NCBI GenBank assembly: GCA_951213105.1
Contig: OX578137.1
Location: 54,606,236-54,670,235 of the forward strand
Reading direction: 5' to 3'
Origin: Amaurobius ferox
Lineage: Eukaryota > Arthropoda > Arachnida > Araneae > Amaurobiidae
DNA length: 64,000 nucleotides
The position numbers were made by a program, and so were the translations under genes. Below are positions 1 through 11,560 of this stretch, in pieces. Under the pieces are notes generated by a model. The model saw only the letters and a list, made by a program, of their open reading frames with translations. It did no database searches and was not told the DNA's origin. Within the stretch, counting starts at the first letter, position 1, and each line of letters begins with the position of its first letter.

Positions 1-664
1 ATCTAATAATGCGAATTAACCAAAGACATAGCCGTAATTTCATCTTTAAATACATCGATTCATGAGTATTCGAAACTATCAGAATTAGGAATTAATGGTT
101 TAAGTAATCAAATATTCATTTTCAAACAGCCCCTTCTAAATAGTACTCAATATCGTGTACTAAATGCCTATTTATTTATCTTTTGCAGTTTGAAGAATAG
201 AATTCAATACTAAGTGTCTCGTTTTCTTCATCAATAAAAATATTCTGTATGTCCTATTGTATGAACTTTTTTTCACGAAAAATAATATTTTGTCTCATTT
301 ACGAAATTAGCATATTCAATTTAATAATAATGTTTGTACTTCTATCATACAAATATAAGATTGAACTCGTATCGTATGTATGAATACCGTATGTGGTCTA
401 ATTTTTTTATAATAATCTTATTACCAGTTGTAAATTTGTCATACATTGCTTTTATTAAATTATGTACTTTTAAATTTTGACGTTGAGCATCACGTTATTT
501 TGACGTTGTCAAAGGAATAATATTGTTACCTCTGGTACCGTGGATGTACTCGCAGGTTAAAAGTATGAGCCCAAATTTCTGGATAACTAACACGTTTATT
601 CACAACACCAGCGTAAGCAAGAACACTATACAATAAAACAGCTGATAAATGCTCCGCTAATTTA
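1..664. other. AT-rich DNA, no gene recognised
   Basis: I see no coding frame, splice-bounded exon or recognisable repeat here. The only sizeable open frame (minus strand, 526-714) runs into the neighbouring HP-A element and has no family resemblance I know. Confidence 0.6.
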
Positions 665-1435
665 AAAAATCTGATGTGGGCAGCACATGACCTTCCCTGC
701 AGACGCGAATTCATCCTTTCTATATTTCTTTAAGAACTCATTAAATTGAGTTTAATTGTACAAAATAACACAAAATTTTCATTTTTAATTCAATTTCTGT
801 TTTTAGTTGGTAATTGGGCATTTTTCCGAAGGCGGCATAACAAAAATGAAAAAAGTCTCAAATATCTCGAGAACGGATAGTCCTACAGTAATAGAGTTGT
901 TCAAAAATTACGTATAAAACAAGCATTTAAATGATACATTTGAACATACGTAGTTCTTTTTTTAGTTATTAGCGATTTTTGCGGGTCATTTCTTAAAAAA
1001 GGGCAGGTTGTTCTTTTCCGAATCGAACAAAACCTAATCAGCACCAGAGTATCCCACAAGTGATTTATCTGTGAAATTTGGTCAATTAGTATTTCAGCTA
1101 GAGAGGATACATGAGATTTTTGCCGACCATTTCGCAAAAAAAGGCGGGTTCTTTTTCTCCGAATCTTACGAAAAACTAATTAGCACCAGGGTTATGCCCA
1201 AGTGTTTTACCTACCTAATTTTATGAAATTCGGTTCTTTACTTTTGGGGTTAGAGTGTTTACATACATTGCACAGATACACAAACACTCAGACACACACA
1301 CAGACGTCACGCTAAAAATGGTTTTATCGTATTCTAGAGGTCTCGAAACGTGTAGATCCGACGAAAACTCGAGTTGCGATTTTCGGTATGATTCCAATAC
1401 TTTCCCTATGCATTACTATGTATTGCAGGGAAAGT
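665..1435 (-). mobile_element. HP-A element, complete copy (HP-A1)
   Basis: This is a full-length member of the hairpin family, with its hairpin end on the right. Reading the minus strand, it starts with ACTTTCCCTGC, an AGGGAAAGT arm and the GTATTGG junction (1400-1435). It then has the AC/TG-rich microsatellite (about 1280-1305) and two direct repeats of the form gaccgaatttca...gctgattag. It ends at 671-690 with the palindrome ATGTGGGCAGCACAT beside an A-run. Just inside that end is CCTTCCCTGC (692-701), the inverted copy of the start arm. No coding capacity is visible. The terminal inverted arm and the hairpin suggest a non-autonomous DNA element. The length (about 770 bp) agrees with the copies at 60-64 kb. 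Confidence 0.8.
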
Positions 1436-2451
1436 AAAATATAACTGATACTATTCTGAAAACAGTGATGAAAATCATTTCCCAGAACAGCCGCTACTAT
1501 TCTCAATATATTGACGTTAATTACAGTTCAATGTAGCTCGTATAACTTCAGCTGCAACTCCGACTGAGAAATAATTAATTTTATAGACTAAAACTTCTGG
1601 AAATCTCTCCTATAACATAGAATAAGCGTTATTTCGAGGTGCTCCTCAAATTTTCGAGAAGTCACCTAATGTCGCCAAATTCGAGATAAATTCGCAAATC
1701 TGGCAACCCTTCGGCAAATAGAAACCATAAACTCACGTCATGGGAAAGGATGTGTGTACGGGTGTTATGTCTGCCTGGTCTTTGAAAGAGACAAAGGACT
1801 CCAGTGAGTGATAGCAATAGTATGTGCTTTAATATTTTTGACGTTATTCAAGAACAAGTCATTTTGACTTTGCCATAGGAATGATATGGAAAATAAAATC
1901 ACATCACTCATCTTCCCCAAATATGAAAGTAGGTAAAAGAACACCCATGCAACATTCATAAAGCAAATTCGAAATTATACTTAACGCATACATATGGATG
2001 ACATAATATCCTTATAAATCTGCAACAAATAAAATGATTTGAATTATAAATATACTTAAATTATTTAGTCAGAGTTTCCCGAGTCCTTAATAAGCGACCG
2101 ATGCGTAAATAATACATATTCAAGTAGCACCACTTTATTTTCAAATCGCTTGTTTTGAGCTAAAAATCATTCTCATCTTTCATCCCAATTCAAATATTTC
2201 ACCTCAATTCAAATCTTTAGTTTAAACGCATGCGTGGTCATGTACAAATTGGCGTACACGCACACAAATGTGCACTACTACAGGTGAAAGAAGCCTTTCG
2301 AGAAAGATATCGGAACTTCCACTTTTAATGCTTTTGATTTAATTTAATCAAAGACGAAACATTTTATTCTGAAACGTTATTTAATAGGTATCCATCCTAT
2401 TGACGTACAGATAGTTTTCAAAAAGCAAGAGTGCTTTTGGGCGTCAACACG
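1436..2451. other. Unassigned AT-rich DNA
   Basis: No gene found. A stretch near 1665-1720 (gtcgccaaattcgag, caaatctggcaaccc) resembles the GCCAAA fold-back segment of HP-B and may be a scrap of it. That is a weak similarity by eye. Confidence 0.45.
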
Positions 2452-2487
2452 CCCTTCCTCAGTGGCGTGGACGCCAATGAGGAAGGG
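2452..2487. repeat. GC-rich near-perfect hairpin
   Basis: CCCTTCCTCAGTGGCGT is followed by GG and then ACGCCAATGAGGAAGGG. The arms pair at 16 of 17 positions with a two-base loop. It stands out in AT-rich surroundings and is not part of any element I could delimit. Confidence 0.85.
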
Positions 2488-5085
2488 GAATATTAAATCA
2501 ACAGTTTTTCATTTTTTACATTTGAAACCGAAGTTTAGATATTTTAATGTTAATTTCTTTACATAATTTTGTGTAATTGTTACTCTGGAGAAAAGGAAAC
2601 GATATTCCTTCTTTACTCATTTATCTTTAAAATTTTATTAATAGGTTATCACGTGACTTAACACTATCATAACAATTTGCATATTTTATATGCGGGAAAG
2701 TTTTATTTTTATATATTAATTGGACTATATAAAATGGTGGATCAGATGGTGGGTATTAGACTTCATATTCCACTAGTAAAGCAATGTGCGGCATGTGTCA
2801 TGAAAGCTTGATCTAAAATATAAGTGTATCAATTAAATAGGAATAACCATCAATATAGTTAAAGTTGAAAATCTACCTGCTTGTTCCTTTGTTTTTCTCT
2901 TCATCTCAAAAGATCGGATATAAGAAATTTCATAAAATGTTGATGGGTAGACGTGTGGTATTGTCCTACTTACTTAAAATGTAGTCCTACGTCCATCAGA
3001 TATTATGTCTGCCTGCTTCATGATCTTTTAACCTTTTCCTCACTTTGAAGTGTTTGTTTTCTCACTCAGGTGAATCAATCATTAAATAAGCCTCCAAACA
3101 AACGGTATCCAATAATTATTTTAGTCGCTAGACTTATATGGCCTAATCAATTCTTGTGCTTCTCCTCAACAAATGCAATTCAAAATCTGATACCGTGACC
3201 CTATTTATTTGTACCTCAACCTCCCAAATTATGGAAAATTTAGAGGCAACGCCAAACAGCAGAAGCAATAACAGGCAGCAGAAGCAAGTAAAGATAATAG
3301 ACTCAAATGTAAACATTCAGCACTATGGGTACTATATCTAAGTATCTACTGCTTTTCTCATGGCCAACTGTATGTTGTCTGCGCGAGGAGCATAAATGAG
3401 ATATGTCTTTTTATTTCTGTCCGTAATAATATAACCAGGAACGTAATTTACAAAGAAGTTATTGTTTAATTTTAAAACTGTTATTACATAAATACAATTG
3501 TAATTTGAACATTTATCTATCAGTTTATTATCTCATCGCGGGAGAACTCATTTATTTCTTGTGAGCATTATTATAAAATTTCAAAAATAAAGACCCCGAA
3601 TATGTAAAATTCACCACAAAGTTTAAATTGCATTTCTTTATAATATATTTATTCCGCAAAAATACGAGTATACAGCTAGTGCTGGCAATATTCACTCAAT
3701 CATTTACGGACATTGGATTAAATACAACTTTTCTTTTACAAGAAGTAGATGGTGACCTTCACAGCTTCTATACGGAGTAACGCATCAAAATGATGTTAAA
3801 AAAACATTCTTACTTTATTATCATTGACATTTTATCGGTGTGATAACCTCCTAATTACTACGATGAAATGTTCTCATTTGTGTGTAACTTAAGAAAGATA
3901 AGCCATTTGGTCATCAGTAAGACATCTGAAAAGGTGATATAAATGCCTTGAGATAAGTGATAAGCTAAAGGAAATACATAGGTCATTAAGGGTCGCAGAT
4001 CCTGGTATCAGACACACACCTTATCTCGTTGACAATCGGTAGAGTAGAAATAAAGATGAGGTCTGACATTAAGTATTATGGATACAATATAAGAAATATA
4101 AATGTGTAATTAGAAACATATAAATGTTCGAGAGAGTATCTGCAAAAGTAAATAATTTGTTCTTAAAAGCATACGAGGTGAAATAAATGTATTAACCAGT
4201 TTTAGGGGCAAAAATAACCTCTTCGTCAGGAAAAAGAGAGAAAGCACCAGTACAAGCAATTGCAAGAATGCATCTGCTTATTACGTCTTATGTGTATGAT
4301 GGCATTGGTGCAAGTATTCCTGCAAAACAACAATTTAACAAAAATACTGCAAAATTAATTACAATTAATACAAATATTTTTTTTATTTTTTATTTTATCC
4401 ATCTTTGGTGAGATAATTATGCATTCAATATTATTAATCAATTATACATTTAGCCAGCTGAGTTGGTAAAATGACGATGTGTATAAAGTTATTATGCATG
4501 ATCACTGTTTAACAGATTCAACCATCGTCATCACACTACAAGTTGGGTGACCAAAGATTTGCACAAAATGGATTGTTTTGTGGAAAATTTGGAATATTAT
4601 CAACTAAAGATTACATTAGAATTTGTTATGTACATAATTTTTTTTTAACAAACATTATGAAAAATATATATAAATAACTATAGCTCAATGATCGACCATA
4701 TTAATTACAACACTATTTTTATGTGACTAATATAAATACAGCAGAGTAATAAGAACAGTGATACAAAAATGATAAAAAAAAATTTATACGATACAAAACT
4801 ATTGTATCAATACATTAGTATTTTGTATAAATATTTCAATTATAATTATCGCTCCAGAATGATATAATTACATAAGTTTAATATGGTCTGATAATATGGT
4901 CTGCAAGTAATGGTCTGATAAATTTTTGATAAGTCTGCAAGAGGTAAAATATTTCGCCAGTCATTGCGACGTACAGTTCTTGCGTTTAGTGGAGCAGAGT
5001 CTCTAAAAGAGGTTAATTTTGTAAAATAATTATGTAATTTTTAAATGGAAAAACCTTTTTAATAGCATATGAAATATCTTAGGTA
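2488..5085. other. Unassigned AT-rich DNA
   Basis: No gene, RNA or delimited repeat was recognised over about 2.6 kb. Minor features are short CAG-A direct repeats near 3255-3290 and a three-fold atggtctgat repeat at 4886-4920. Confidence 0.5.
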
Positions 5086-5299
5086 TCTGAATAAAAACAG
5101 CTTCATGGGATAGAAAAATATATGTAAAAAATACCAAACCTTGTAAACAACCTTGCTGCTTCAAATGGGAGCGGAACTGCAGATTGTCGCACTGGACAGC
5201 TAGAGATCTGCCGTTGAGGTACTGGGACAGAATTGCAATCTCTTATTTTCGAAGTGGACTCGGCATGATCCACTCTAAAATTATATTCACTTGCGACTG

Positions 5300-6735
5300 A
5301 CAATCTGACTGACCACAGCCTGTGTTGGGTTGCTTTAGAATTTATGTAATTTAGGGGTTTGAAATTTACTTTTATTTATCTTTCCCTGGCTCAATATTCT
5401 CAATTTGATAATATTTAAATAATATTTATTGGCTTTTTTAATTTGTTCTTTAATTAGAATATTTTTTTATCTTCAAAATTAATTATCTTTATGATATTCT
5501 TAATTAAAAATGTTCCATTCTCTAAATTAATACTACTTTTGATTTGTAAATTTATAAAAAATATTTATTTATTTGAGTCCCCTTAAAATTCCCTTTAATT
5601 TGATGTCTCATTTTCCCATTTTGGTTAGAAATTCCGTTTGTTCTATAGTTTCAAGTTACTTCCATGTTCATTGCATTTCAAAAATTTCAGTTGCGGCCAT
5701 TTTCGGAATCCTGGTTTTGCGGGTTTTTTACCACGATTGACGCGCCGCCTAAGCGCTTTTCGCGTCTCTTTGGAATTCGTGAATTATTTTAATTGGTTCG
5801 CGTTTTTACGGATCGTCTGATCTCAGAGTTTTGAGTTTTATTTTGGCAATTCTAATTTCGGTAAGCGGATTTTAATTGCTGCCGTTTGTCTAAAAATTCC
5901 CCTTTATTCCGCACGTATAAATACACGCGCGGAATTTTTCGGTTTCAGTTTTTTGTTGAAACCCCACGTTGTGTGTTAGCACGAGAAGCGCGTCGTTGAT
6001 TTTTTCTATTGGAACCTGTGTTCTTTTTTATGGAACATTAGGTTCCTTTTCTATGGAATATTAGGTTCCTGGCGATGTTTTTTTTCATTTGCCTCTTTTA
6101 ATGAAAGTTTTAATCGTTTCTACGAGCTAAATTACGATGTGACTCTCGGAAAAATGTGTGGTGAAATTCATTATGTGAGTTACGTGAAAGTAGCGTCTGA
6201 CGATGACGGCTGTTTTATGAAGTTCCTCGAGTTCCAGATGTTGATGTTAGGCCACTGTAAATGAATCTTCTCCTTATCCCAAGAAATCCGGTTTAGGAAA
6301 ATTCCTGTCATCCCAGTGAAACTCCAAATGAGAAACTTTTCCTCTCCAACCTGTTATCTTAAGATGACCCAGCCGGGTGAATATTAATGTTTTATTTAAA
6401 CTCTTAATTTCAGTAGATGATTTCTCAATATTTTAAAAATGTATGATTTCAATTTATTCTGTGAACTTAAAATTCTAAGTTTTATTTCTGAGAGCAATTT
6501 TCTAAACCTTCATAAATTCTAAGAGCCTGGGTAAATTCTAACATTCTTTTAAATTAGTCAGACGATAAAAGTCAGGCGATAAATTAGTCAGACTTTTATC
6601 TTAGTCAGATAATGCATGTAGTTGAGATTCCGTCTGTGGATTAAACCTGATAAAGTTCTATTGCCAGGGAAAATATTGAGCAAAATATAATGATGTAATT
6701 TTAACCAACAATATCTCTTAACAGGTAAAAAATTA
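5300..6735 (+). mobile_element. LTR-like segment with TATA/initiator (tentative)
   Basis: This segment is richer in CG dinucleotides than its flanks. It contains a well-formed core promoter: TATAAATA at 5916-5923 and TCAGTT at 5945-5950, the normal arthropod TATA-to-initiator spacing. No open frame of note follows it. That combination is common in LTRs of arthropod retrotransposons, so I infer an old solo LTR or LTR fragment. I could not find convincing TG/CA ends or a target duplication, and the limits given are those of the compositional island. A host promoter is the alternative, but no exon is visible downstream. Confidence 0.3.
5904..5950 (+). promoter_or_regulatory. TATA box plus Inr inside an inverted repeat
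   Basis: TATAAATA (5916) lies 29 bases upstream of TCAGTT (5945), giving a start A at 5947. The TATA box sits between ATTCCGC (from 5906) and GCGGAAT (ending about 5936), so it would lie in the loop region of an imperfect hairpin. Confidence 0.55.
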
Positions 6736-7174
6736 TGTAATACTTGTAAAGAACAAATGTTTTTTTATATCCTCCTTAGAAGTCGTTCTCGAGGATGGAT
6801 CTTCGATATTCCAAAAGTGACCTAAATCTAACACCACTTAAGAGGCCCAAAAGTTTCCAGCTCTCTGACTTATTTTCGTCCCCTTTCAAAAATCAGTTCG
6901 GTAGTTAAACTGGCCGCAGGAACACTGCGAAAATGTTTGCTTTCAAACTGAATCTTTCCATTCCCCTTTTCACGACTGTCAACAACCTATTGGAAGGTAA
7001 TGATAATTCATTTGCACAGCAGGGGGCTGGTCACGTTTTTTGATTACCCTTCGATTCTAGTTCTTTGAGATTACCCCACTTTACTTGAAAGACCACGTGA
7101 CTTGGCCCCTTATTGCCAAAAAGGGAAAGTAGAATAGGGTGGGTTTCAAAATAAGAAATTGATGGATCTTGTTT
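6736..7174. other. Unassigned DNA
   Basis: No gene or delimited element recognised. Short internal repeats of the type tcaggcgataaattagtc lie just upstream at 6555-6610. Confidence 0.45.
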
Positions 7175-7772
7175 CATAACAAATTTATAGCATAATATAA
7201 CATGTAGAAAGTGAACATATTTCACAACAGTTAATAATTTTTTTAAATTTCATATGACTTTTTGAAATATGTATTTGAAAAACGTGCAAAATCTCGCAAA
7301 CGATTCATGTTCAAACTTTGTGTTAATCGTTCACAAATCAAAAGTTTGTGTTTTAAAAATTTAACACAAAATTTAGATCTAAAGTTTGTGTTAATGTTTA
7401 ATTTTCTAATGAAAAATATAAAAAGTAATGATTATTTACGAAACTTTATTAAAAGCTTTGATTTTTTGATGATTTTTTCAAAAATTTCATTGAGAAATTT
7501 GGCAGGGGACCCTTCCGAACATTCGATTGTGTTTAAAAACACTATCCTTGCATTATTCATCGATTGTTATTTTTGTGCCAAATCCGGTCGACTCGTTCTA
7601 TTCGTTCAAGAGATATCGTCTCCATAGACTCACAGGCACACGTAGACATCGCCGCCTCAGAAACGTGCGATTTGTGTTCAGGGATGATTAAATGCCAGTG
7701 CTCTGCCGTCAAAAACTCGAATTCGAATTTTCATCCACGTCATAATACTCTCCGTATACATTATGCTATGTA
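7175..7772 (-). mobile_element. HP-B fragment (HP-B4), abuts Tc1-like element
   Basis: This is the hairpin half of an HP-B copy on the minus strand. It holds the gagaaatttggcaggg / cgaacattcgattgtgtt segment (7491-7536), a diverged gtcgactcgttc block (7588), and the start hairpin region at about 7735-7772 (ataatactctccgtatacat). The copy stops exactly where the Tc1-like element begins, so the missing outer hairpin arm was probably lost with that insertion. The ATGTG-type end is absent. Confidence 0.6.
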
Positions 7773-9319
7773 TAATATACGTTTCAAAAGTTTATGCAAA
7801 GTATGAGCAATATATATCAGAAGAAGAAGAAAATAAAAAATGCAATTTCATCGCTATACATTTAATAACGACTAATGAATAATATAAGGCCATAAACATG
7901 CCTGGTATGCAGGTTTCAATAAACGAAGTAAACACAAAAACAAGCATCAAAAAACTTATTTCAAAAGTTTATGCACAAGTAACAAAATACGTGGAAGATC
8001 AAAATAAAGTTTGCAAATAAGTTAGTAATTTGCATAAAATAGTTCTGCAGGCGTTTAAACACTATATACAAGGCTGGTGCGTTTCATCTCTCACCATTCT
8101 GTACAATACCGCGTATGAAACAGTTTACAAAAGACGAAGTGTGTGAAATTTGGAGATTAAAAGTAAAGAAAATCTCTTCTTGATATCGCGAAAATATTAA
8201 ATCGGTCAAAACGAGGAATTTATGCTGTGCTACAAAAAGAGCGCGATTATAAAGTAAAAGTTAGATCAGTCCGCCCAAAATGAACCCGTTCTTGAGATGG
8301 CAGAAAACTTTTTCGTCAAGTATCGACTCAAGAACTGCCGTTATCTGAAATACAAAGTGAATCAGGTTTAAAAGTATCTCGATTCACAGACATTTGCAAA
8401 GTAATTGCAATGCTCGCACGTATGAAGCTAATTCGGAGTTTAACTGAAATCATAAATTACGTCGTACGGAATGTGGAATGGGCTCGGGAACACATCAACT
8501 GGGACGAACAATGGATAACTGCTATATTTAGTAATGAAAAGAAATGGAATATTGTTGGCCCAGATGGATGGGCATCATACTGGTATGACCTGCGCAAAGA
8601 ACAGAGAGTTTTTTCAGTAGAAAACAAAGTCGTTCCTTGATGGTGTGGGGAGCATTTTGCTTTAAAGGTACGTTATCCTTAGCCATTCTTAACGGTAAGC
8701 AAAATGTGCTAAAGTACCAACAAACGTTAAAAGATCACATATTACCAGAAGCTGCGATTCTAGCAGGACCAAATTTCTGTTTTTAGCACGATCATGCTCC
8801 CATTCATGCGGCAAAGTCAACGAAACTTTGGTTGTAGAATAATAACATTATGGTTATGGTTTGACCGGCCCAAAGTCCCGACTTGAAACCCACAGAAAAC
8901 CTTTGGGGGATCCTATCCAGAAGAGTTTATGCGAATATGCGACAATTTTCGTCTTTAGACGAACTAAAGTGTGAAACTGAAAACTGCTGGTATAATTTAG
9001 ACCCCGAAATTCTTCATTATCTTATTCTGTCAATGTCAGATCGTGGTTTTCAAGTTATAAAACGAAATGGACATCACATTCGCTAAATAACATTTTTTGT
9101 TACTTGCGCATAAACTTAATTTTAAAAAAAGTTTTCTTATGCTTATTTTGTGTTAACTTCGTTTATTGAAATATGTAAATCAAGCAGGTATGTTCATGGT
9201 CTTATATTGTTTATTAATCGTTCTAAAATATATAGCGATGGAATTGCATTTCTTATTTTCTTTTTCTTCTGATATCTATTGCTTATACTAAAGTGCATAA
9301 ACTTTTGAGACGCACCTTA
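7773..9319 (+). mobile_element. Tc1-like element with long inverted ends
   Basis: The two ends are inverted copies of each other over more than 200 bases. The left end reads cgtttcaaaagtttatgc (7780) and the reverse complement of the right end reads cgtctcaaaagtttatgc (ending about 9312). The shared block continues through gcaatttcatcgctatac and tcaataaacgaag. Both ends are bordered by TA (7773-7774, 9318-9319), the usual Tc1/mariner target. The transposase relic lies between. Ends of this length are longer than in most Tc1 elements. The element landed at the edge of an HP-B copy. Confidence 0.85.
8115..9086 (+). pseudogene. Tc1/mariner transposase, DD34E type, inactivated
   Basis: The frame starts MKQFTKDEVCEIWRLK (8115), in the position of the N-terminal helix-turn-helix. 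It is broken by several stops and frameshifts, including after GVP-like residues at 8640. The DDE core is recognisable: AIFSNEKKWNIVGPDGW (about 8518-8568), DHAPIHAAKSTK (8791-8826) and PAQSPDLKPTENLWG (8867-8911). The spacing between the second acid and the third (E) is 34 residues, even across two in-frame stops. The first catalytic Asp is Asn here (FSNE instead of the family FSDE). Transposase would cut and paste the element at TA sites; this copy cannot. Recognition rests on these motifs. Confidence 0.9.
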
Positions 9320-9339
9320 TAAAAAATGCAAAAATCGTC

Positions 9340-9500
9340 TGCAGTAACTACTTAGCTTACAAATGGAATTGAAAATATTAGTCAGGAGGACATGGAGGCA
9401 GATAGAGAGTAGGACACTTTAATTGGGATCTTACCAAGGTTACTCATCATGGCCGTTCTCCCGTGATAATGAGGCAAACACACAGCAAATAAACAGACAT
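9340..9500 (+). repeat. Interspersed repeat tail (shared with 34 kb)
   Basis: The block ccgttctcccgtgataatga followed by ggcaaacacacagc...agacatact matches the block at 34066-34140 (cgttctcccgtgatgatgag, acagacat...agccagacat, then caatttta). Blocks of the form ggttcagtcgttctc...gacagacagac are common near the 3' ends of arthropod non-LTR retrotransposons and SINEs. The assignment to such a class is inference. Confidence 0.45.
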
Positions 9501-11345
9501 ACTCATGTTTTCAATTCTGATTAAAAAACAACCAAAGAGATACGATATATAGCCTCTCAAAAATTTATATAAAAATTAAAATTTTATATATTATTGAAAG
9601 TTTTGCTATCGAGTATTTTAAAGATAGTTGGTGATCCACACTTCTCACTATCCCATTTATAGTTGCAAGGGTTTATTAAAGAGGTTGCAGGGATTTTTTA
9701 GTGATGACAAGAGGATACGAAATTAATGGTGTTTATATTTGTTTTACTATATAGATAATAAGTCGGAAATTTTACAATAGCACTGTCGAACAAGCTGCGT
9801 TCTGTAAGAACTCAGTCGAACTTTCCTTTGAATTGCGACTGAAAATCGCGGTAGATGTAATGACCTCTTAGTCAGAATTTTCTGCTAAAAGAAGAAAGCA
9901 GAATTCCTTCAATTTCCTCCCCCCCACAAATACTGAGCAATATGTAGGGGAGAGAATGTCCAATTAAGCTATAAAAGGCAAAGTATATTTTTATCAATAA
10001 ATTTATTTTATTTGAAGACTAAAATTTTTGTTTTCTTCTTAATTATTCTAGATGTCCGGATGTGGGGGAACGGGGCATTTAAAGGAATTTTGAAGGATTT
10101 CAAATTGAAGTAAAAAGGGAGGAGGGGCGTTTTCATGGAGAGGGTGGATCGACAGAATTCCAAGGGTAAAATATTTCGTTAATGGTGTTTTCATGTTTCA
10201 AAAATATCCTATATGCTATTTTTAGCCAGATATAGTAGCCAGATGAAGCATTTTGGCATTTTTATTTGTTAAATGCAATCAATATTGGTGAATCTAAAAT
10301 AAACGCTAAAAATGTATATAAAATATACATTTAAGTATTTTATTTACATGATAACACGGAGTTTCCTAAATGAAATAATACTTTAGTTGGATCGTATCAA
10401 CCAAAACAATATGCAGCACTGTCTAAGGTGATTAGATATTTTCTGAAATTCGATGTCTCCCTAGCGATCGCCGGGTATCTTGATGCTGGGATTCTAGAGA
10501 AATTCTGCTGCACAATCAGGCAGTCGTAGGTGAGACATGGTGGGACAGTCTTTCATGCTTCTTATTCATTTTTCTAATGTATTTTCTACGCCCACTTTTC
10601 TACGCAGTATTGCTCAGGATTTCTATTGCAGTGCCTGAGAAACTGAATAATGAAGAAAAAATAGTTGAGAAAGTCATATCTACATATTTAGACAACAGTT
10701 CTGAGATAACCATGTGTTAGCCGAAGGATACGATTCAATCATTTCCAGGAAATTTGCTGGTCTACTCATTCGAGTAAGCCACCTCTTAACTTGCCTTGCG
10801 TTTCTAACAATTTTGTAATTCAAGCAATGTAACAAACTCTCAATGAGTTTTGCAAAGAATATTTAAATAAGAAACTATTACTATTTCCTTTAAAATTCAC
10901 CTTAGTATATAGAATACATATTGTTTTGACAAATTAATTTCTTTAAATGACATCATGTATAAGAAAACATATGGAATATTTTGAAATAAAGTGTTCCTTC
11001 TTAATTATTTAAAGTTTTGGGCTTTTAAAAGTATGAATCCAAAGAAAAGTATTAGAAATACATTTCTGATATATTTATTAATTTTTTTAACTTCTATAGC
11101 TGTAATGCAACCGTAACTAGCAATATAGCTCCAATGTTTAGAATAACATATTACTATAGAATACATATATAACATAACATAGAATAACATATTCTATATT
11201 CCGTTCATTAACAGGAAGAGATAGACATAATAAAACATCCCTTTCACTTATTGCGTTAAAATTTAAAATTCAAATATTTATTGGAAAACAATACATTTTA
11301 TTTGTTTTTTAGTACTAAATTAAAAAATATTATTGTGCATATTTT
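9501..11345. other. Unassigned AT-rich DNA
   Basis: No coding or repeat structure recognised. A GC-richer patch at 10040-10160 and another at 10440-10560 have no open frame or inverted ends that I could find. Confidence 0.5.
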
Positions 11346-11560
11346 TACTTTCTCATATTGTTGTAAAGAGAAAGTATTGTTTTCATGAAATAATTCGAGA
11401 TTTTGCCGGATAAACAAGTTTTAAAATCTTGAACTCATTTCGAACACTTTTGAAAAGATGTATATATACGTGGATGAGTATATATGTGTATGTATATGCA
11501 TGCTGTGGAGTGTGGTCACAATAACTCAAGAAATAATAATTAATTATTATATTTTAGGCT
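11346..11560 (+). mobile_element. HP-C: diverged hairpin-family head
   Basis: ACTTTCTC (11347) and GAGAAAGT (11369) form a hairpin followed by ATTG, the same junction as HP-A and HP-B. As in those families, an attcgagattttg block follows, then a TATG/TG microsatellite (about 11460-11500), then an aactcaagaaa block that parallels their atatctcacgaa. The stem sequence differs from both. I could not locate the other end, so the right limit is only where similarity fades. Confidence 0.45.

Noticed and set aside
4180..4265. Minus-strand cctgacgaagagg...cccctaaaac, reminiscent of a hammerhead core of Penelope-like elements
   Set aside because: The CTGANGA box and a weak stem II are there, but GAAA is AAAA and no stem III with a cleavage site can be drawn.
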